Shown: positions 23,074 to 34,173 of the stretch, one piece after another
How positions within the stretch are numbered: position 1 is the first letter of the stretch
Layout: each line of letters begins with the position of its first letter
Source of the DNA: Silurus meridionalis
Taxonomy: Eukaryota; Chordata; Actinopteri; Siluriformes; Siluridae
NCBI RefSeq assembly: GCF_014805685.1
Contig: NC_060898.1
Location: 7,310,001-7,374,000 of the forward strand
Reading direction: 5' to 3'
DNA: 64,000 nt
Program-made: the position numbers and the translations under genes
The notes under the pieces: generated by a model
What the model was told of the DNA's origin: nothing
The model's input: the letters and a program-made list of their open reading frames with translations, nothing else
Databases searched by the model: none

Positions 23074-26000
23074 ATGCCGTTCATCGATTTAGAGAGCAAT
23101 TTGCCCGCAAGTAAATTTTCTGAAGCCTTTCTAAAAAAGCTTTGCTCCACCACCGCGGCTGTTCTGGGAAAACCGGAGGATGTGAGTATTGTGAAGCTAC
23201 CAGTTAAAAGCTAGCTAATGCTATAAGGTCATGAAAAGTCAGAATGAAAACCACGGAGTGACAGTTGCGTTTACGTTTAATGTCGTAAACTGTCGTAATT
23301 TGTGTTACAGTAGCTCGTCTGTGAGATTGGACCAGATGCGTTAGTCTTCGCCCCCCTATTTACATCAACAAGTCTTAGAAGCGTGACCCTCTTGCTGGTG
23401 CATTTGTCTAACCATCACAAATCTGGCCTTTTTTAAAGCCACTTAGAAGTCGCTAAATCTTGCAGATTTTTTGCAAGGTTATATATAAAATATATGACAT
23501 GATGTCAGGTTCAGTTATCAGTGTGACACTAAAACAGGTAGTAGTAATGGCTTCTTTTTACTTAAATACATGTCAGAGCCCAAACTACTTTACTTTAACT
23601 TGAGTAAAAAAGTGTAGTCAGTACTTCAACCTTTAGTAGAGTCTTTGAAAACATGAGTATCTGTGCTTGTTGAGTGAAGGATGTGTACTTTTATGGAAAG
23701 ATTTTTTATGGAGGGTCCTGAAGAGACTGACTTGCGGAGATATAAAGAATATCATGGAAATCAATAATTAGAGAAAACTATAACTGCTGAAACAAAAGTT
23801 TGTTGCCAAAAAAAGCTTCCACCAGGAGCCATATCAGTTACTGAATACATAGCATTTAAACCAGATGCTTCCATCTGTGCCGGATTGACCCCTGTCCTGC
23901 ACAAGTTACTGTTTTCCCTGCTCTGACCTGAACCTGGTGGTTTATGAACGGGGTAAACAGAAAACTGTGCCAGTACCGGGGCTGGGAATCTGTGATTGAA
24001 GTGATTTTGCTTTAATCTGAAGCAGTGAAAGTTGACGTGAAAGGTGAACAATTGATTATCTTGTTACAATGGCACCTGTCCAGTAAACAGTCAGAGTCTG
24101 ACAGTTTTTAGCTAAATTGTGTTGACTCGATGACCGACTCAGATAATCGTCTGAAACGGCTGGTTCCAGTATGCAGTGGTTAGTTCCTGAGACAACTGGT
24201 TGATTAAAGGTCAACTGGTAAACTTTTGGAACAGGTCATTTGTATTTAAGGCTCATAGATTTACATGGGGAGTTAAAGCTCCGCCGATCCCACAGCAGAA
24301 CATCTGTGGCACAAGTTACTGAAAAAAAAGCTGGCTATAATAGAAACGTGGCAAAACACAGTGCATCACAATTTGCTGTGTATGGGGTTGCAAAGAGAGT
24401 CCATGCTGGCATCAAAATGCCTTTAATTGGCACGTGACCATCAGAACTAGACTGTGAAGCAATGGAAGAAGGTGGCCTGAAGAAACACATTTTCTATTAC
24501 ATTATATACATGGATGAAAGTCCAACTCCATCTGATTAAGAATCTGTGGAATTTGCTGGAGGTCCTACCTCGCAAATCACTCGACTTAAAGGATCTGCTG
24601 TTAATGTATTGATGTCAGATATCATAGCACATAGCATAGTTCTTATGGAGTCCATGCCTTGTCGGGTCAGAGAAGTTTTCATGATATGAGAGGGACCTAC
24701 ACAATATTAGGGTTGTGGTGTTAATGTTGTGGCTGATTGGTGTGCATGTGTCCGTGTAAACAGGCCACTAGGTGTCAGTCTAGAGCTTTTAGGACTGTTA
24801 CAATAGACATTTTGGATTAAATTGACATTTTTGATGATGCCTTTTTCCCCTCAGAGGATGAATTTAGTGGTGAAGCCTGATCTGCCCATGCTTATTGCCG
24901 GCTCGTGTTCCCCAGCCGTGTTGCTCTCTGTTTCTGCCATTGCTGTGACTGACACTGCAGAGAAGAATAAGGAGCACAGCGCCAAACTCTTCCAGTTTCT
25001 TATCCAGGAGCTGGGACTCAGTCAGGACCGGTCAGTAGAAGATGTAGCACCACTGATTTAACACCTTCGTTCAATTTTGCTTACCTTTTGATATGTTTTG
25101 AGCAGAAAACTTCTTCTGGCTTCTTCAGAACCAAATTTGGCCTTCAGATGTAATATTGAGATAACATTGTCAATCTATAAAGTATGTCTGATGTAGGTTT
25201 AAGAAATCTTTAAGAATCACCCCTTCAAAGGTTAGAACCAAAGTACATGGTGGTCACTAATGCTTTACATTAACCATTTTTTTATTAAATTAATAAGTGC
25301 CACAAAAATATATTATCCAAACACATAATGCAACTATAGTTTCAGAGAAATATTTGGAATGTGTTTGAAAAGGCAAGTTTATAGGTTTTTAGATCTGCTT
25401 GGATGAATGTGAATGTGTAGTGAATCACTTGAACATGCTGAATGGTGGAACTGTATGTATGTATGTATGTATGTATGTATGTATGTATGTATGTGTGTAT
25501 GTATGTGTGTGTGTGTCCACCTGGATATTGTAGTTCAGAGGTAACTATTAACTGTATGGTGCATGATGTACTACCAGCATGTATTAGGAAACCAGGTTGC
25601 AAGTTTTTGCTTATAAAGCACATAACAAGCAGGTTCACGATATGGAGTTCTTCACTTGCTTGAGAAAAGAAGGTTGTAGATATCAGCAAGCTTGGAGAAA
25701 CTCAGAATGAAGAAAGCCACCTGCAGCCAAGGGGAAAAGAAAGTACACCCATCTTCAAGTCTAGGTTTCGAATTATCAGATCATGAATATGACAATTGTG
25801 TGGTCCTTGCAAACCTCCAGTGGTGACAAAACACACAAAAACGCCACAAAGTATTTCAGTGTGTAATAATTGTTACGCAAAAAAAAAAAAAAGTTCAGAG
25901 AAAAGATTTAAAAAAAAAAAATAGTACACCTTTCCTACTTCTGTAATTATTAATAAAGTATTGAAAGGAAATATTGGACCTGAGCGTATATATGCAGGCT

Positions 26001-26170
26001 GCATGTGTATCAGTGTGTTATTGTGTATTATTTGTAGTTGCATCATAAAGAGATCTGATTGTCACTGGTTTTGTTTGTTTCCTGTGTTCTTGTGTAGCAT
26101 GGTGATCAGGTTCTACCCGCTGGAGCCGTGGCAGGTGGGGAAGAAAGGCACAGTGATGAGCTTCCTGTAG
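23074..26170 (+). CDS. ddt: D-dopachrome decarboxylase/tautomerase (DDT, MIF family)
   Basis: Three exons: 23074-23181, 24855-25030 and 26098-26170 (TAG) encode 118 residues, the exact length of human DDT. The start MPFIDLES exposes the catalytic Pro after Met removal, and Lys in LGKPED matches the conserved active-site lysine. [20 protein letters not shown] at the C-terminus fits DDT rather than MIF, which ends differently and has a CXXC motif that is absent here. The three-exon layout is that of the MIF/DDT family. DDT converts D-dopachrome to 5,6-dihydroxyindole and acts as a MIF-like cytokine (MIF-2). The 3'UTR is short, with overlapping AATAAA signals at 26200-26209. Confidence 0.95.
23555..23695 (+). 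mobile_element. hAT-like element fragment
   Basis: Contains TTACTTAAATACATGTCAGA, GAGTAAAAAAGTGTAGTCAG and GAGTGAAGGATGTGTACTTT, the same style of sequence as the inner part of the element at 16492-17135. Neither terminus is preserved. It lies in ddt intron 1. Confidence 0.5.
24250..24760 (+). mobile_element. Internally deleted Tc1/mariner element
   Basis: The left part carries remnants near AGACTGTGAAGCAATGGAAG and AAGGTGGCCTGAAGAA, matching the codons before the WSDE motif. It then jumps to the C-terminal codons (GAGGTCCTACCTCGCAAATC, GACTTAAAGGATCTGCTGTT, GAGTCCATGCCTTGTCGGGT). The 3' end ACACAATATTAGGGTTGTGG resembles the end at about 32940. The catalytic core is missing. It lies in ddt intron 1. 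Confidence 0.6.
25454..25515. repeat. (GTAT)n microsatellite
   Basis: About ten TATG/GTAT units, then GTGT, in ddt intron 2. The rest of that intron (25031-26097) shows poly-A runs and nothing I can assign. Confidence 0.92.
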
Positions 26171-26676
26171 AGGAAAACACCCTACTACAGTAACATGTTA
26201 ATAAATAAAACAGGGGACTCATACAAATTACATTGTGTTTAATTAAGTATTGTCTGGAATGAGCTATTTCACATAGTAAATGTGTGTATCTATTCCAAAA
26301 GACAAAATAACTGAACTGGTTGTAAAGTTTCATACAGTTGTCTCTCCATACTGGATGATCAATGACTGGTTTTAAGTTTTGTGATAGTTGTTTATCCTTA
26401 GTAGTTAAACTGCTCATTCTACTTTGGAAAAAAAAAGTCTCCAGCAACTTGGTTTTCAAGAATCTTTTGCATGTTTGACCTCTTTTCAATAGTGCTTGTA
26501 TGATTTTGCGATCCATCTTTCCACACCCAGGGCAACTGAGACACTAGGTTGATACTAGACACTATTACAGAAGTTTCAAATATTCATTCTCAAGAAGGCA
26601 ACATGATACATTATGCAGGGGTTTAAACATTTGAACAGGAATTGTGAACCTTTGGGGAATTGTCAATCCCCAACCC

Positions 26677-26679
<3 letters not shown>

Positions 26680-26720
<41 letters not shown>
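26680..26720. repeat. (CA)n microsatellite
   Basis: About 20 CA units in the intergenic region downstream of ddt. Confidence 0.95.
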
Positions 26721-26727
<7 letters not shown>

Positions 26728-27239
26728 TCTAAAAATTGTGCTGACGATGCTGGAAGGCCGTCAAATATAAAGCAGATGCTGGAAAAGCAAATTACGAACT
26801 CAAACAATTATCCAACCACATAATATCAGTCATCGATCATCCAGGTAACGGGTATATATAAACATTTAAGCTGGTTTGTAGCTGGACTACATGTAAACGT
26901 CCTTTATGAGAAATAATTGAGGGAGGAAACAAAGAAAAGAGAAGGTGCTATAGCATTATTCTGGTGTTCTGAGTATGGGAAAACAGAACATTTTGAGAAA
27001 CGCTTTCATTTTTAGCTAGAGATCTGGTGGATGGTACTTTTTTCTTCTCGTTTAGAGATCATCTCAGTGAACATTTGTAACCTCATCAAATGCATGTGTA
27101 ATATACAATATATGCAATTCTTACCAACAAAATGTTCCACGCGTTTCTAAGGAAATCCATGGGTTCCTGCTTTATACCACATCAAATCTGACTGGCAGAA
27201 CGTGCTGATTCATTTTCTCTAACGCCAAGTTTCTATTAA

Positions 27240-27480
27240 TAGAATAGCCTTTATTTGTCACATATACATTACAGCACAGTGAGATTCTTTTTTTTTTTTT
27301 TTTTGCATATACTTGTTTAGAAGCTGGGGTCAGCCATGATACAGTGTCCTTGAAGCACATAGGGTTAAGGGCCTTTGATTAAGGGCCCAAGGGTTGCATC
27401 TTGGCGATATTAAGGCTTGAATTTACGACCTTCCGATCAGTATCCCAGCACCATGACCATTGGGCTACCACTCCCCTATG
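27240..27480 (+). repeat. Dispersed SINE-like repeat, copy 2
   Basis: Runs TAGCCTTTATTTGTCACATA, TACATTACAGCACAGTGAGA, a T run, GAAGCTGGGGTCAG, GCCATGATACAGTG, AGGGTTAAGGGCCTT, AAGGGCCCAAGGGTTGCATC, CGACCTTCCGATCAGTA and ends CACTCCCC. The second half matches the copy at 7495-7645. This is one basis for the catfish suggestion. Confidence 0.65.
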
Positions 27481-27499
27481 AAGGCACACATTCTAATGT

Positions 27500-28500
27500 T
27501 TTAATTTCCATAGTAACAACTAATACACAGGGACTTTGTGGACAAATCAGCTAATACTTATAATCAGCAGATTATAAAACATGCCATTTCACACAAAAAA
27601 AGATCCTTATTATGGTGAAGCCTTTGGTAAAGATTTTTGTTTTGGACATTTATCCATTTCAAGTGAGAGAAAAAGAGTCCATACGAATAAACCGGCACGT
27701 TATTCATTATTAAAACAAAAAAAATAACTAGTTACAAATTGCTGTGGTATAAGTGGAATATAACCTTTTGGGACACGCTGTAAGAGCTGTTATCTTTTTA
27801 TTTTTTTTCTTAGTAATAGAAAACGTTGAAATTATGAGTAATTATATTACACATACAGAAGAAAACGAAAGATTTCCTAAAAGGCAAGCAAGCAGTGTAG
27901 TCATATTGTGGCTATTTTATAATTAGTTTTGCATCGTATGAATCTAAACTTATTTTACTTCTGATCCATAGTCCAGTTGATTATGTGGTAACCTTCATAT
28001 TTTTTATTATAAATTACTATTAACTCATATTGTTGAACAATGCAAAATTGATCATGTTTTATGGAGTCCTGAGAAAAGTTTTAGCCTACACGTTTTTTTG
28101 TTAAAACCAGTTTTATCACCCTTGTTTATTTTTTTCACTTTTTTATTCTTTTTAATTTCTAAACTAATTGAAATTCTGCAGCAAGAAATAGTTGAATGGG
28201 TTCTTTTTGAATAAATGAGTTCTTAAATGAAATTGAGTTTATCTTCCTTTAATTATTCACGCAAACATTGCGCCTTTGATAACAGAAGGATGGAAACTTG
28301 TAAATGCAAATAAGTATGCAAATAAATCACTTTTAACTACATTTGATTGAACATTGCATTGAAATTAGTGACCAGTTAAAAAACAAGTCAGAAACACATG
28401 ATCCTGGCTGTGTCTCAAATTCAGTTTGGTGTGCGTTCTAACTAACTCCATTAAAGTGTGGCATGGCATCTCCGCAGTGTGTAAAATCCCTGCAAATGGT
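27500..28500. other. Intergenic DNA without recognisable features
   Basis: AT-rich sequence with short homopolymer runs. No gene, structural RNA or repeat family could be identified by eye. Confidence 0.4.
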
Positions 28501-28504
28501 GGTG

Positions 28505-30058
28505 AAACTGCCACTCAACTAACAATTGTAAATAAAAAAGGAATGCAATAATTTACAAATCTCATAAACCTATATTTTATTCACAATAGAATCTAGATAA
28601 CATATCAAATGTTGAAAGTGAGACATTTTGAAATGTCATGCCAAATATTGGCTCATTTTGGATTTCATTAAGAGCTACATATTCCACAAAAGTTGGGACA
28701 GGCAGCAATAAGAGGCCAGAAAAGTTAAATGTGCATATAAGGAACAGCTGGAGGACCAATTTGCAACTTATTAGGTCAACTGGCAACATGATTGGATATA
28801 AAAAGAGCCTCTCAGAGTGGCAGTGTCTCTCAGAAGTCAAGATGGGCAGCGGATCACCAATTCCCCCGATGCTGCGGCGAAAAATAGTAAAGCAACATCA
28901 GAAAGGAGTTTCTCAGAGAAAATTAGTTTGAAGTTATCATCATCTACAGTGCATAATATCATCCAAAGATTCAGAGAATCTGGAACAATCTCTGTGCGTA
29001 AGGGTCAATGTCGGAAAACCATAATGGATGCCCGTGATCTTCAGGCCCTTAGACGGCACTGCATCACATACAGGAATGCTACTGTAATGGAAATCACAAC
29101 ATGGGCTCAGGAATACTTACAGAAAACATTCTAGATGAACACAATCTACCGTGCCATTCGTTGTTGCCGGCTAAAACTCTATAGGTCAAAAAAGAAGCCA
29201 TATCTAAACATGATCCAGAAACGCAGGCATTTTTTCTGGGCAAGGGCTCATTTAAAATGGACTGTGGCAAAGTGGAAAACTGTTCTGTGGTCAGACGAAT
29301 CAAAATTTGAAGTTCTTTTTGGAAAACTGGGACGCCATGTCATCCGGACTAAAGAGGATCAGGACAACCCAAGTTGTTATCAGCGCTCAGAAGCCTGCAT
29401 CTCCGATTGGTATGGGGTTGCATGAGTGCGTGTGGCATGGGCAGCTTACACATCTGGAAAGGCACCATCAATGCTGAAAGGTATATCCAAGTTCTAGAAC
29501 AACATATGCTCCCATCTAGACGTCATCTCTTTCAGGGAAGACCTTGCAATTTCCATCATGACAATGCCAGACCGCATACTGCATCAATTACAACATCATG
29601 GCTGTGTAGAAGAAGGATCCAGGTACTGAAATGGTCAGCCTGCAGTCCAGATCTTTCACCCATAGAAAACATTTGGCGCATCATAAAGAGGAAGATGCGA
29701 CAATGAAGACCTAAGACAGTTGAGCAACTAGAAGCCTGTATTAGACAAGAATGGGACAACGTTCCTATTCCTAAACTTGAGCAAGTTGTCTCCACAGTCC
29801 CCAGATGTTTGCAGACTGTTATGAAAAGAAGAGGGGATGCCACACAGGTGTAAACATGGCCAACTTTTTTGAGATGTTTTGATGCCATGAAATTTAAAAT
29901 CAACTTATTTTTCCCTTAAAATTATAAATTTTCTCAGTTTAAACATTTGATATGTCATCTATGTTGTATTCTGAATAAAATATTGAAATTTGAAACTTCC
30001 ACATCATTGCATTCTGTTTTTATTCACAATTTGCACAGTGTCCCAACTTTGTAAATTC
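28505..30058 (+). mobile_element. Tc1-type DNA transposon, decayed but nearly full length
   Basis: The left flank from about 28528 (ATTGTAAATAAAAAAGGAAT, then ATATTTTATTCACAATAGAA and GATAACATATCAAATG) matches the complement of the right flank at about 29925-30035 (ATTGTGAATAAAAACAGAAT, then ATATTTTATTCAGAATACAA and GATGACATATCAAATG). This gives imperfect inverted repeats of about 100 bases. Between them lies a broken transposase gene. The right outer end has GTGTCCCAACTTTG; the left counterpart is missing, so the left tip may be truncated. Confidence 0.8.
28842..29853 (+). pseudogene. Tc1 transposase pseudogene
   Basis: Starting at MGSGSPIPPMLRRKIVKQH, the similarity continues through several frames: an N-terminal HTH region (STVHNIIQRFRESGTI), VLWSDESKFE with the first catalytic Asp, FHHDNARPHTA with the second Asp, and SPDLSPIENIW with the Glu, i.e. 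the DD34E triad of Tc1 transposases. It ends at DATQV and a stop. At least three frameshifts plus in-frame stops (for example after KRKMRQ at 29703-29705) inactivate it. The three catalytic positions remain readable, so decay is moderate. Confidence 0.85.
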
Positions 30059-30142
30059 ATAGCATTTCCACGTTCATTTGATAAAAGGGTATACCATGTA
30101 GATATAGCTGTACATACACAGCCTTGGTACCATTGTACAGTT

Positions 30143-30148
<6 letters not shown>

Positions 30149-30211
<63 letters not shown>
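30149..30211. repeat. (TA)n microsatellite
   Basis: About 30 TA units between the Tc1 element and a non-LTR fragment. Confidence 0.95.
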
Positions 30212-30213
<2 letters not shown>

Positions 30214-30224
30214 TATCTCACATT

Positions 30225-30715
30225 TCAGCAGCCTGTTTGCAGATGACATTGTAATTTGTGGTGAGAGTAGGGAACAGGTTGAGAAGCCTGGAGAAGTGGA
30301 GGTACACGCTGGAGAGAAGGGGAATGAAAGTCAGTAGGAGTAAAACAGAGTACATGTGTGTGAATGAGAGGAAGGGGCAGTGGAATGATGCGATTGCAGG
30401 GAGAAGAGGTGCTGAAGGTGGAGGAGTTTAAGGGCTTAACAGTGCAAAGTAATGGAGAGTGTTTTAGAGAAGTGAAGAAAAGAGTGCAGGCAGGGAGAAG
30501 TGGATGGAGAAGAGTGGTATGAGCGATTTGTGATAGAAAGAGGAAAAGTTTATAGGACTGTGGTGAGACCAGCGATGTTGTATGGTTTGGAGACAGTGGT
30601 TTTGACTAAAAAACAGGAGGTGGAGCTGGAGGTAGCAGAGCTGAAGATGCTGAGATTTTTATTGGGAGTAACAAGGATAGACAGGATTAGAAGCGTTGGA
30701 TTAAATTAGAGGGGA
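30225..30715 (+). mobile_element. Non-LTR retrotransposon fragment with FADD motif
   Basis: Translates in pieces to SSLFADDIVICGESREQVE (the reverse-transcriptase catalytic FADD/YADD box), then GKVYRTVVRPAMLYGLETVV, VELEVAELKMLRFLLGVTR and IDRIR. It is the same family and orientation as 22190-22705 but covers a more upstream part. It is broken by stops and frameshifts and abruptly followed by a different repeat. Confidence 0.75.
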
Positions 30716-30719
30716 AGTT

Positions 30720-31385
30720 GATTGCACCACCTCGGGGCCAATACAGAGAAGAGCCTTGAAATACATACTTACCTCTCATTCTGAGAGAAGGTGTACCAGT
30801 CGAGCAGTGCTGGAGGATCTCAGGCAGTGTGGTGTAGTGCGATGAGTGATGAGGTCTCTGAGGTCTCTGAGGTAATATGGTGCTGATCAATTTTTGGCCT
30901 TGTAGACAAGCCTCAGTGTTTTAAATCTGATACGTGCAGCTACTGAAAGCCAGTGGAGGGAGCGCAGCAGTGGGGTGGGAGAATTTGGGCAGATTAAGTC
31001 GTGCAGCTGCACTTTGAATCATTTGCAATGAAAGAATAGTGTTCAGAGGAAGACCTGCCAGCAAAGAGTTGCAGTAGTCCAGTCTCTACAGTTGATTGTC
31101 CATAGTCACCCCAAGGTTGTATGCAGTGGCTGAAGGGGAGGGCAGAGAGTCATGAAGAGTTATTTGGAGATTTTGACCTGGAGATGAGTCACATTTAATT
31201 GATGAGCACTCATCCATGAAGGTATGTCTGTCAAGCATGTCGAGATCTGAGCGAAAGCTGAGGGAGGGAAAGAAAAGATGAGTTGAGTTTCATCCGCATA
31301 GCAGTGGTAAGATAACCCATGTGAGGATTTTCTAAGACGGGTTCCACTCGGGAACAGGCCTCGCAAGGGTTGATCAAACAAGTTG
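30720..31385 (-). mobile_element. Second non-LTR (CR1/Rex-like) fragment, minus strand
   Basis: On the minus strand, 31381 down to 31160 reads RGLFPSGTRLRKSSHGLSYH, then CYADETQLIFSF and CLTDIPSWMSAHQLNV. This follows the order of the reverse-transcriptase palm and thumb in CR1/Rex-like elements, where the box is normally YADDTQ. The rest (for example GCCAGTGGAGGGAGCGCAGC) is repeat sequence I have often seen in fish. The element is truncated. Confidence 0.65.
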
Positions 31386-31399
31386 AGTCCTCATGCTGT

Positions 31400-31695
31400 G
31401 TTCAGGTGCAGATGCTGCATCAAAGTGCTACCAGCATTGCTTTAGAGGTTGCAGAAGTGGAGGGTTCATTTGTTAGTGCTCAGGCCATATGCCACACACT
31501 GCAACAAGTCAGTTTGCATTGCGGTCGTCCCAGAAGGAAGCTGGCTCACAAGAAAGCCCACAAACAGTTTGCTGAAGACAACCTGTACAAGAGCATAAAA
31601 TATTGGAATCATGTTCTGTGGTCGGCTAAAATGATGTATGTTGAGTTATTTTTAGAAGACAGTAAATCTGTTCTGCTATGCAAGCTGCACATTGA
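31400..31695 (+). mobile_element. Tc1 transposase fragment
   Basis: One frame reads VSAQAICHTLQQVSLHCGRP, RRKLAHKKAHKQFAEDN and YWNHVLWSAKMMYVELF. This matches Tc1 transposases up to the first catalytic block, which should read WSDE; here the Asp is replaced (WSAK). The element stops shortly after and is followed by an (ATAC)n repeat. Confidence 0.75.
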
Positions 31696-31715
31696 CTACT
31701 CAAAGATATTATCCA

Positions 31716-31750
31716 TACATACATACATACATACATACATAATACATACA
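31716..31750. repeat. (ATAC)n microsatellite
   Basis: About eight CATA/ATAC units at the end of a Tc1 fragment. Confidence 0.9.
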
Positions 31751-31799
31751 TTGCCCACATTTTTAAGAGAGGACACATAAAAAGAGCTCCATCGGTTTT

Positions 31800-32780
31800 T
31801 TGCTATTACACTTACAAAAACATGGTGTGCCACGGTCTTAAGCGTGAGAAATTTTGGTCAACAGAAATGGTAACCACAACACACAAGAATGCACACCTCA
31901 TTAGACATAAACACAATCTGAGACACAGGATGTTAGTATTCAGTGTGCAACAATTATGCTTCAAAGACAAAGTTTTCAGACATTTATAAAAAGCTATTTG
32001 AGCCTCTAACTGTTTTAGGGAGTTAATTTCCTCATTGGAGGACTAAAAGTAACTTGTACATGGACTTCACTGATTCACAGTAGCACAGTTTAGGATTGTG
32101 TTAGAGACACAATCTAATCTACACTTGTTCACAGGCCTGGAATCACTCAAATCAGAATTTGCAATGCTTTCTGAAAGAAAGTCACTGTATTGTTTGTCAA
32201 TTAAATGTTAATATTATTTGTAGAAATACGGCCTGGACATTTCTAATGTTGTAGATGTTGAATTTCTACATAGGCATAAGAAGGCCCATATTCAGCAACC
32301 ATCACTGAGCTAATCTTAAGTTAAAAAGCTTGTTTATAATAAGAAAACGTCTGTGGAAGCACGGCAGAAAACAGTTGTGTTTTTTTAAGGAAGTAAAACA
32401 AATGGTCTTACGTCGCAGAACTTTAACATTTTTGGTCTCAAAAAGGCCAGGAAGAAAAAGCATTCTTTCGAAATTTGCCAGTATATTGTATTGAGAAATG
32501 CAGGTTATTTGATGCGAGAAATTTCCAAGGGATTGTAGTTGTTTTACTAAGTGTGTACTACTCCAGACCAGTACAAACTGGCTCTAACCAGAATAGAAAA
32601 AGAAGTGGGAGGCTCCGGTGCACTAGTGTAGATGAGGGTGAGCGTGTCAGAGTCTCTATCATGAGAAACAGAACCATCTCATAGTGTGACAAATTAATAT
32701 AAGTGAAAAGTTACACATTCAATATCAAAGTTAAAATGCCAAGCAAAAGAAACAAACTTTAACAAAGTTCAGGATCCAGG
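31800..32780. other. Intergenic DNA without recognisable features
   Basis: No convincing coding exon or named repeat. Short open frames here have no family features. Confidence 0.35.
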
Positions 32781-32789
32781 GTTGGTGTC

Positions 32790-32985
32790 ATGTGATTGAA
32801 TTTGATGTGGTGGAAGCAGGAAAAAATGTGCAAGTGTAATGGTCTGAGTTACATTGACAGGGGTCAAAGGGTTAGTACCTAGAAAATGGATCATGGATCA
32901 TGGGCATCCATGGCTTATTGACAGGTCAGAGAAACATACACAATATTAGGCAGGTAGTTTTAATATTATGACTGATTTTTATTAT
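32790..32985 (+). mobile_element. Tc1/mariner 3' end fragment
   Basis: Ends with ACACAATATTAGGCAGGTAG followed by TTTTAATATTATGACTGATT, the same terminus style as the ddt intron 1 element at about 24700-24755. Upstream, GGGTCAAAGGGTTAGTACCT belongs to the same decayed unit. Confidence 0.5.
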
Positions 32986-33484
32986 ACTAATTAAATTGAG
33001 CAATCAATGAAATCAATTAAATGAAATTGATTAAATAAAATGTAAATAAAAAACCCCAGATGTGTATATGTACGTGTGTTTGTTTTACATTTAATATTTA
33101 ATTTATACACATATGATCTATTTAACTGTTCTACTTATTTCAGCATACTTTTACAAATTTCCATCTTTCATTCATTCACTCCCTCGAGATGCAGAATTGT
33201 CATGATTTTCTCCTTGTAAGAGAAATTCCTAAATCTGGACTAAAGAATCAATATCGCTAGCATAAAACGCTAGCCACTTTCTGGTTAGGGGCTAACGCTA
33301 ACGCTATGGATTTTTTTTGCGTTTTTGTATGTGCAAAACAAATCGTATTTCCGGTACAACAGAGTGAGTAGCCACAGTGACTGTGCTAACTTTATAGTCT
33401 TTTATTCCCCTGGCATTGTGTATGTTTTCAAGTTTAATAACAACAATAAAAATACACAAATAAATAAATAAATAAAATAAAAAA

Positions 33485-33487
<3 letters not shown>

Positions 33488-33563
<76 letters not shown>

Positions 33564-33587
33564 AATACAAAAATACACTACTTTATA

Positions 33588-33682
<95 letters not shown>

Positions 33683-33735
33683 GTGTGTGTATGTGTGTGT
33701 GTGTGTGTGTATAAAGTAATAGTATAAACAAATCA
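33488..33735. repeat. Compound TA/CA/TA/GT microsatellite forming a palindrome
   Basis: A (TA)n tract of about 60 bases and a T run precede a near-perfect palindrome at 33579-33718: TACTTTATACACACATACAC, then (CA)n, a central (TA)n, (GT)n and finally TATAAAGTA. The two arms are reverse complements up to repeat-number differences. Confidence 0.92.
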
Positions 33736-33909
33736 CTTACTTTAAAATTTCTAATTTTAAATCTCTTTAATTGCATATATTAATTGTAAAATATATATAT
33801 ATTTTTTTACAAATGTCCACAATACAAATCTACCAATTATATATCTTTCCAATTTCTTCTATATTTCTTTATTATACATTTTTTTAATTGATTTATCTCT
33901 ATCTATCTA

Positions 33910-33943
<34 letters not shown>
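33910..33943. repeat. (GT)n microsatellite
   Basis: About 16 GT units, 230 bases upstream of the gstt1 start codon. Confidence 0.93.
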
Positions 33944-33946
<3 letters not shown>

Positions 33947-34040
33947 TTGTAACCAGGGTTAAGAGTTAACACGCATAAATCTACTAGGTGGGTGGGAATT
34001 ACTCCTGTTGGATTGACAGTGGATTCGTCAAATGGAAGAA

Positions 34041-34052
34041 AGGGGGCGTGGT
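34041..34052 (+). promoter_or_regulatory. gstt1: GC/CACCC-type box upstream of gstt1
   Basis: AGGGGGCGTGGT lies about 125 bases before the gstt1 ATG and resembles Sp1/KLF sites. I see no clear TATA or antioxidant-response element nearby. Function is inferred from position only. Confidence 0.4.
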
Positions 34053-34173
34053 CTTTTTTTTTCAGGGCTTTTTTTTTTTCTTTTACTTGCATTGACTGCA
34101 AATCTGTAAACGTTCCTAAGGTACCTCGTACAGAAGAATAAGTGAAGAGACGGACGAGTGAAAACGAGTGAAA

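Noticed and set aside
25454..25515. CRISPR-like or other structured tandem array
   Set aside because: Plain tetranucleotide microsatellite without spacers; the same applies to the arrays at 31716 and 63856.
23074..26170. MIF as the identity of the tautomerase gene
   Set aside because: The CXXC motif of MIF is absent, and the C-terminus and length match DDT.
30500..30709. Host gene encoding a short basic protein
   Set aside because: Matches the post-reverse-transcriptase part of a non-LTR element also present at 22.2 kb.
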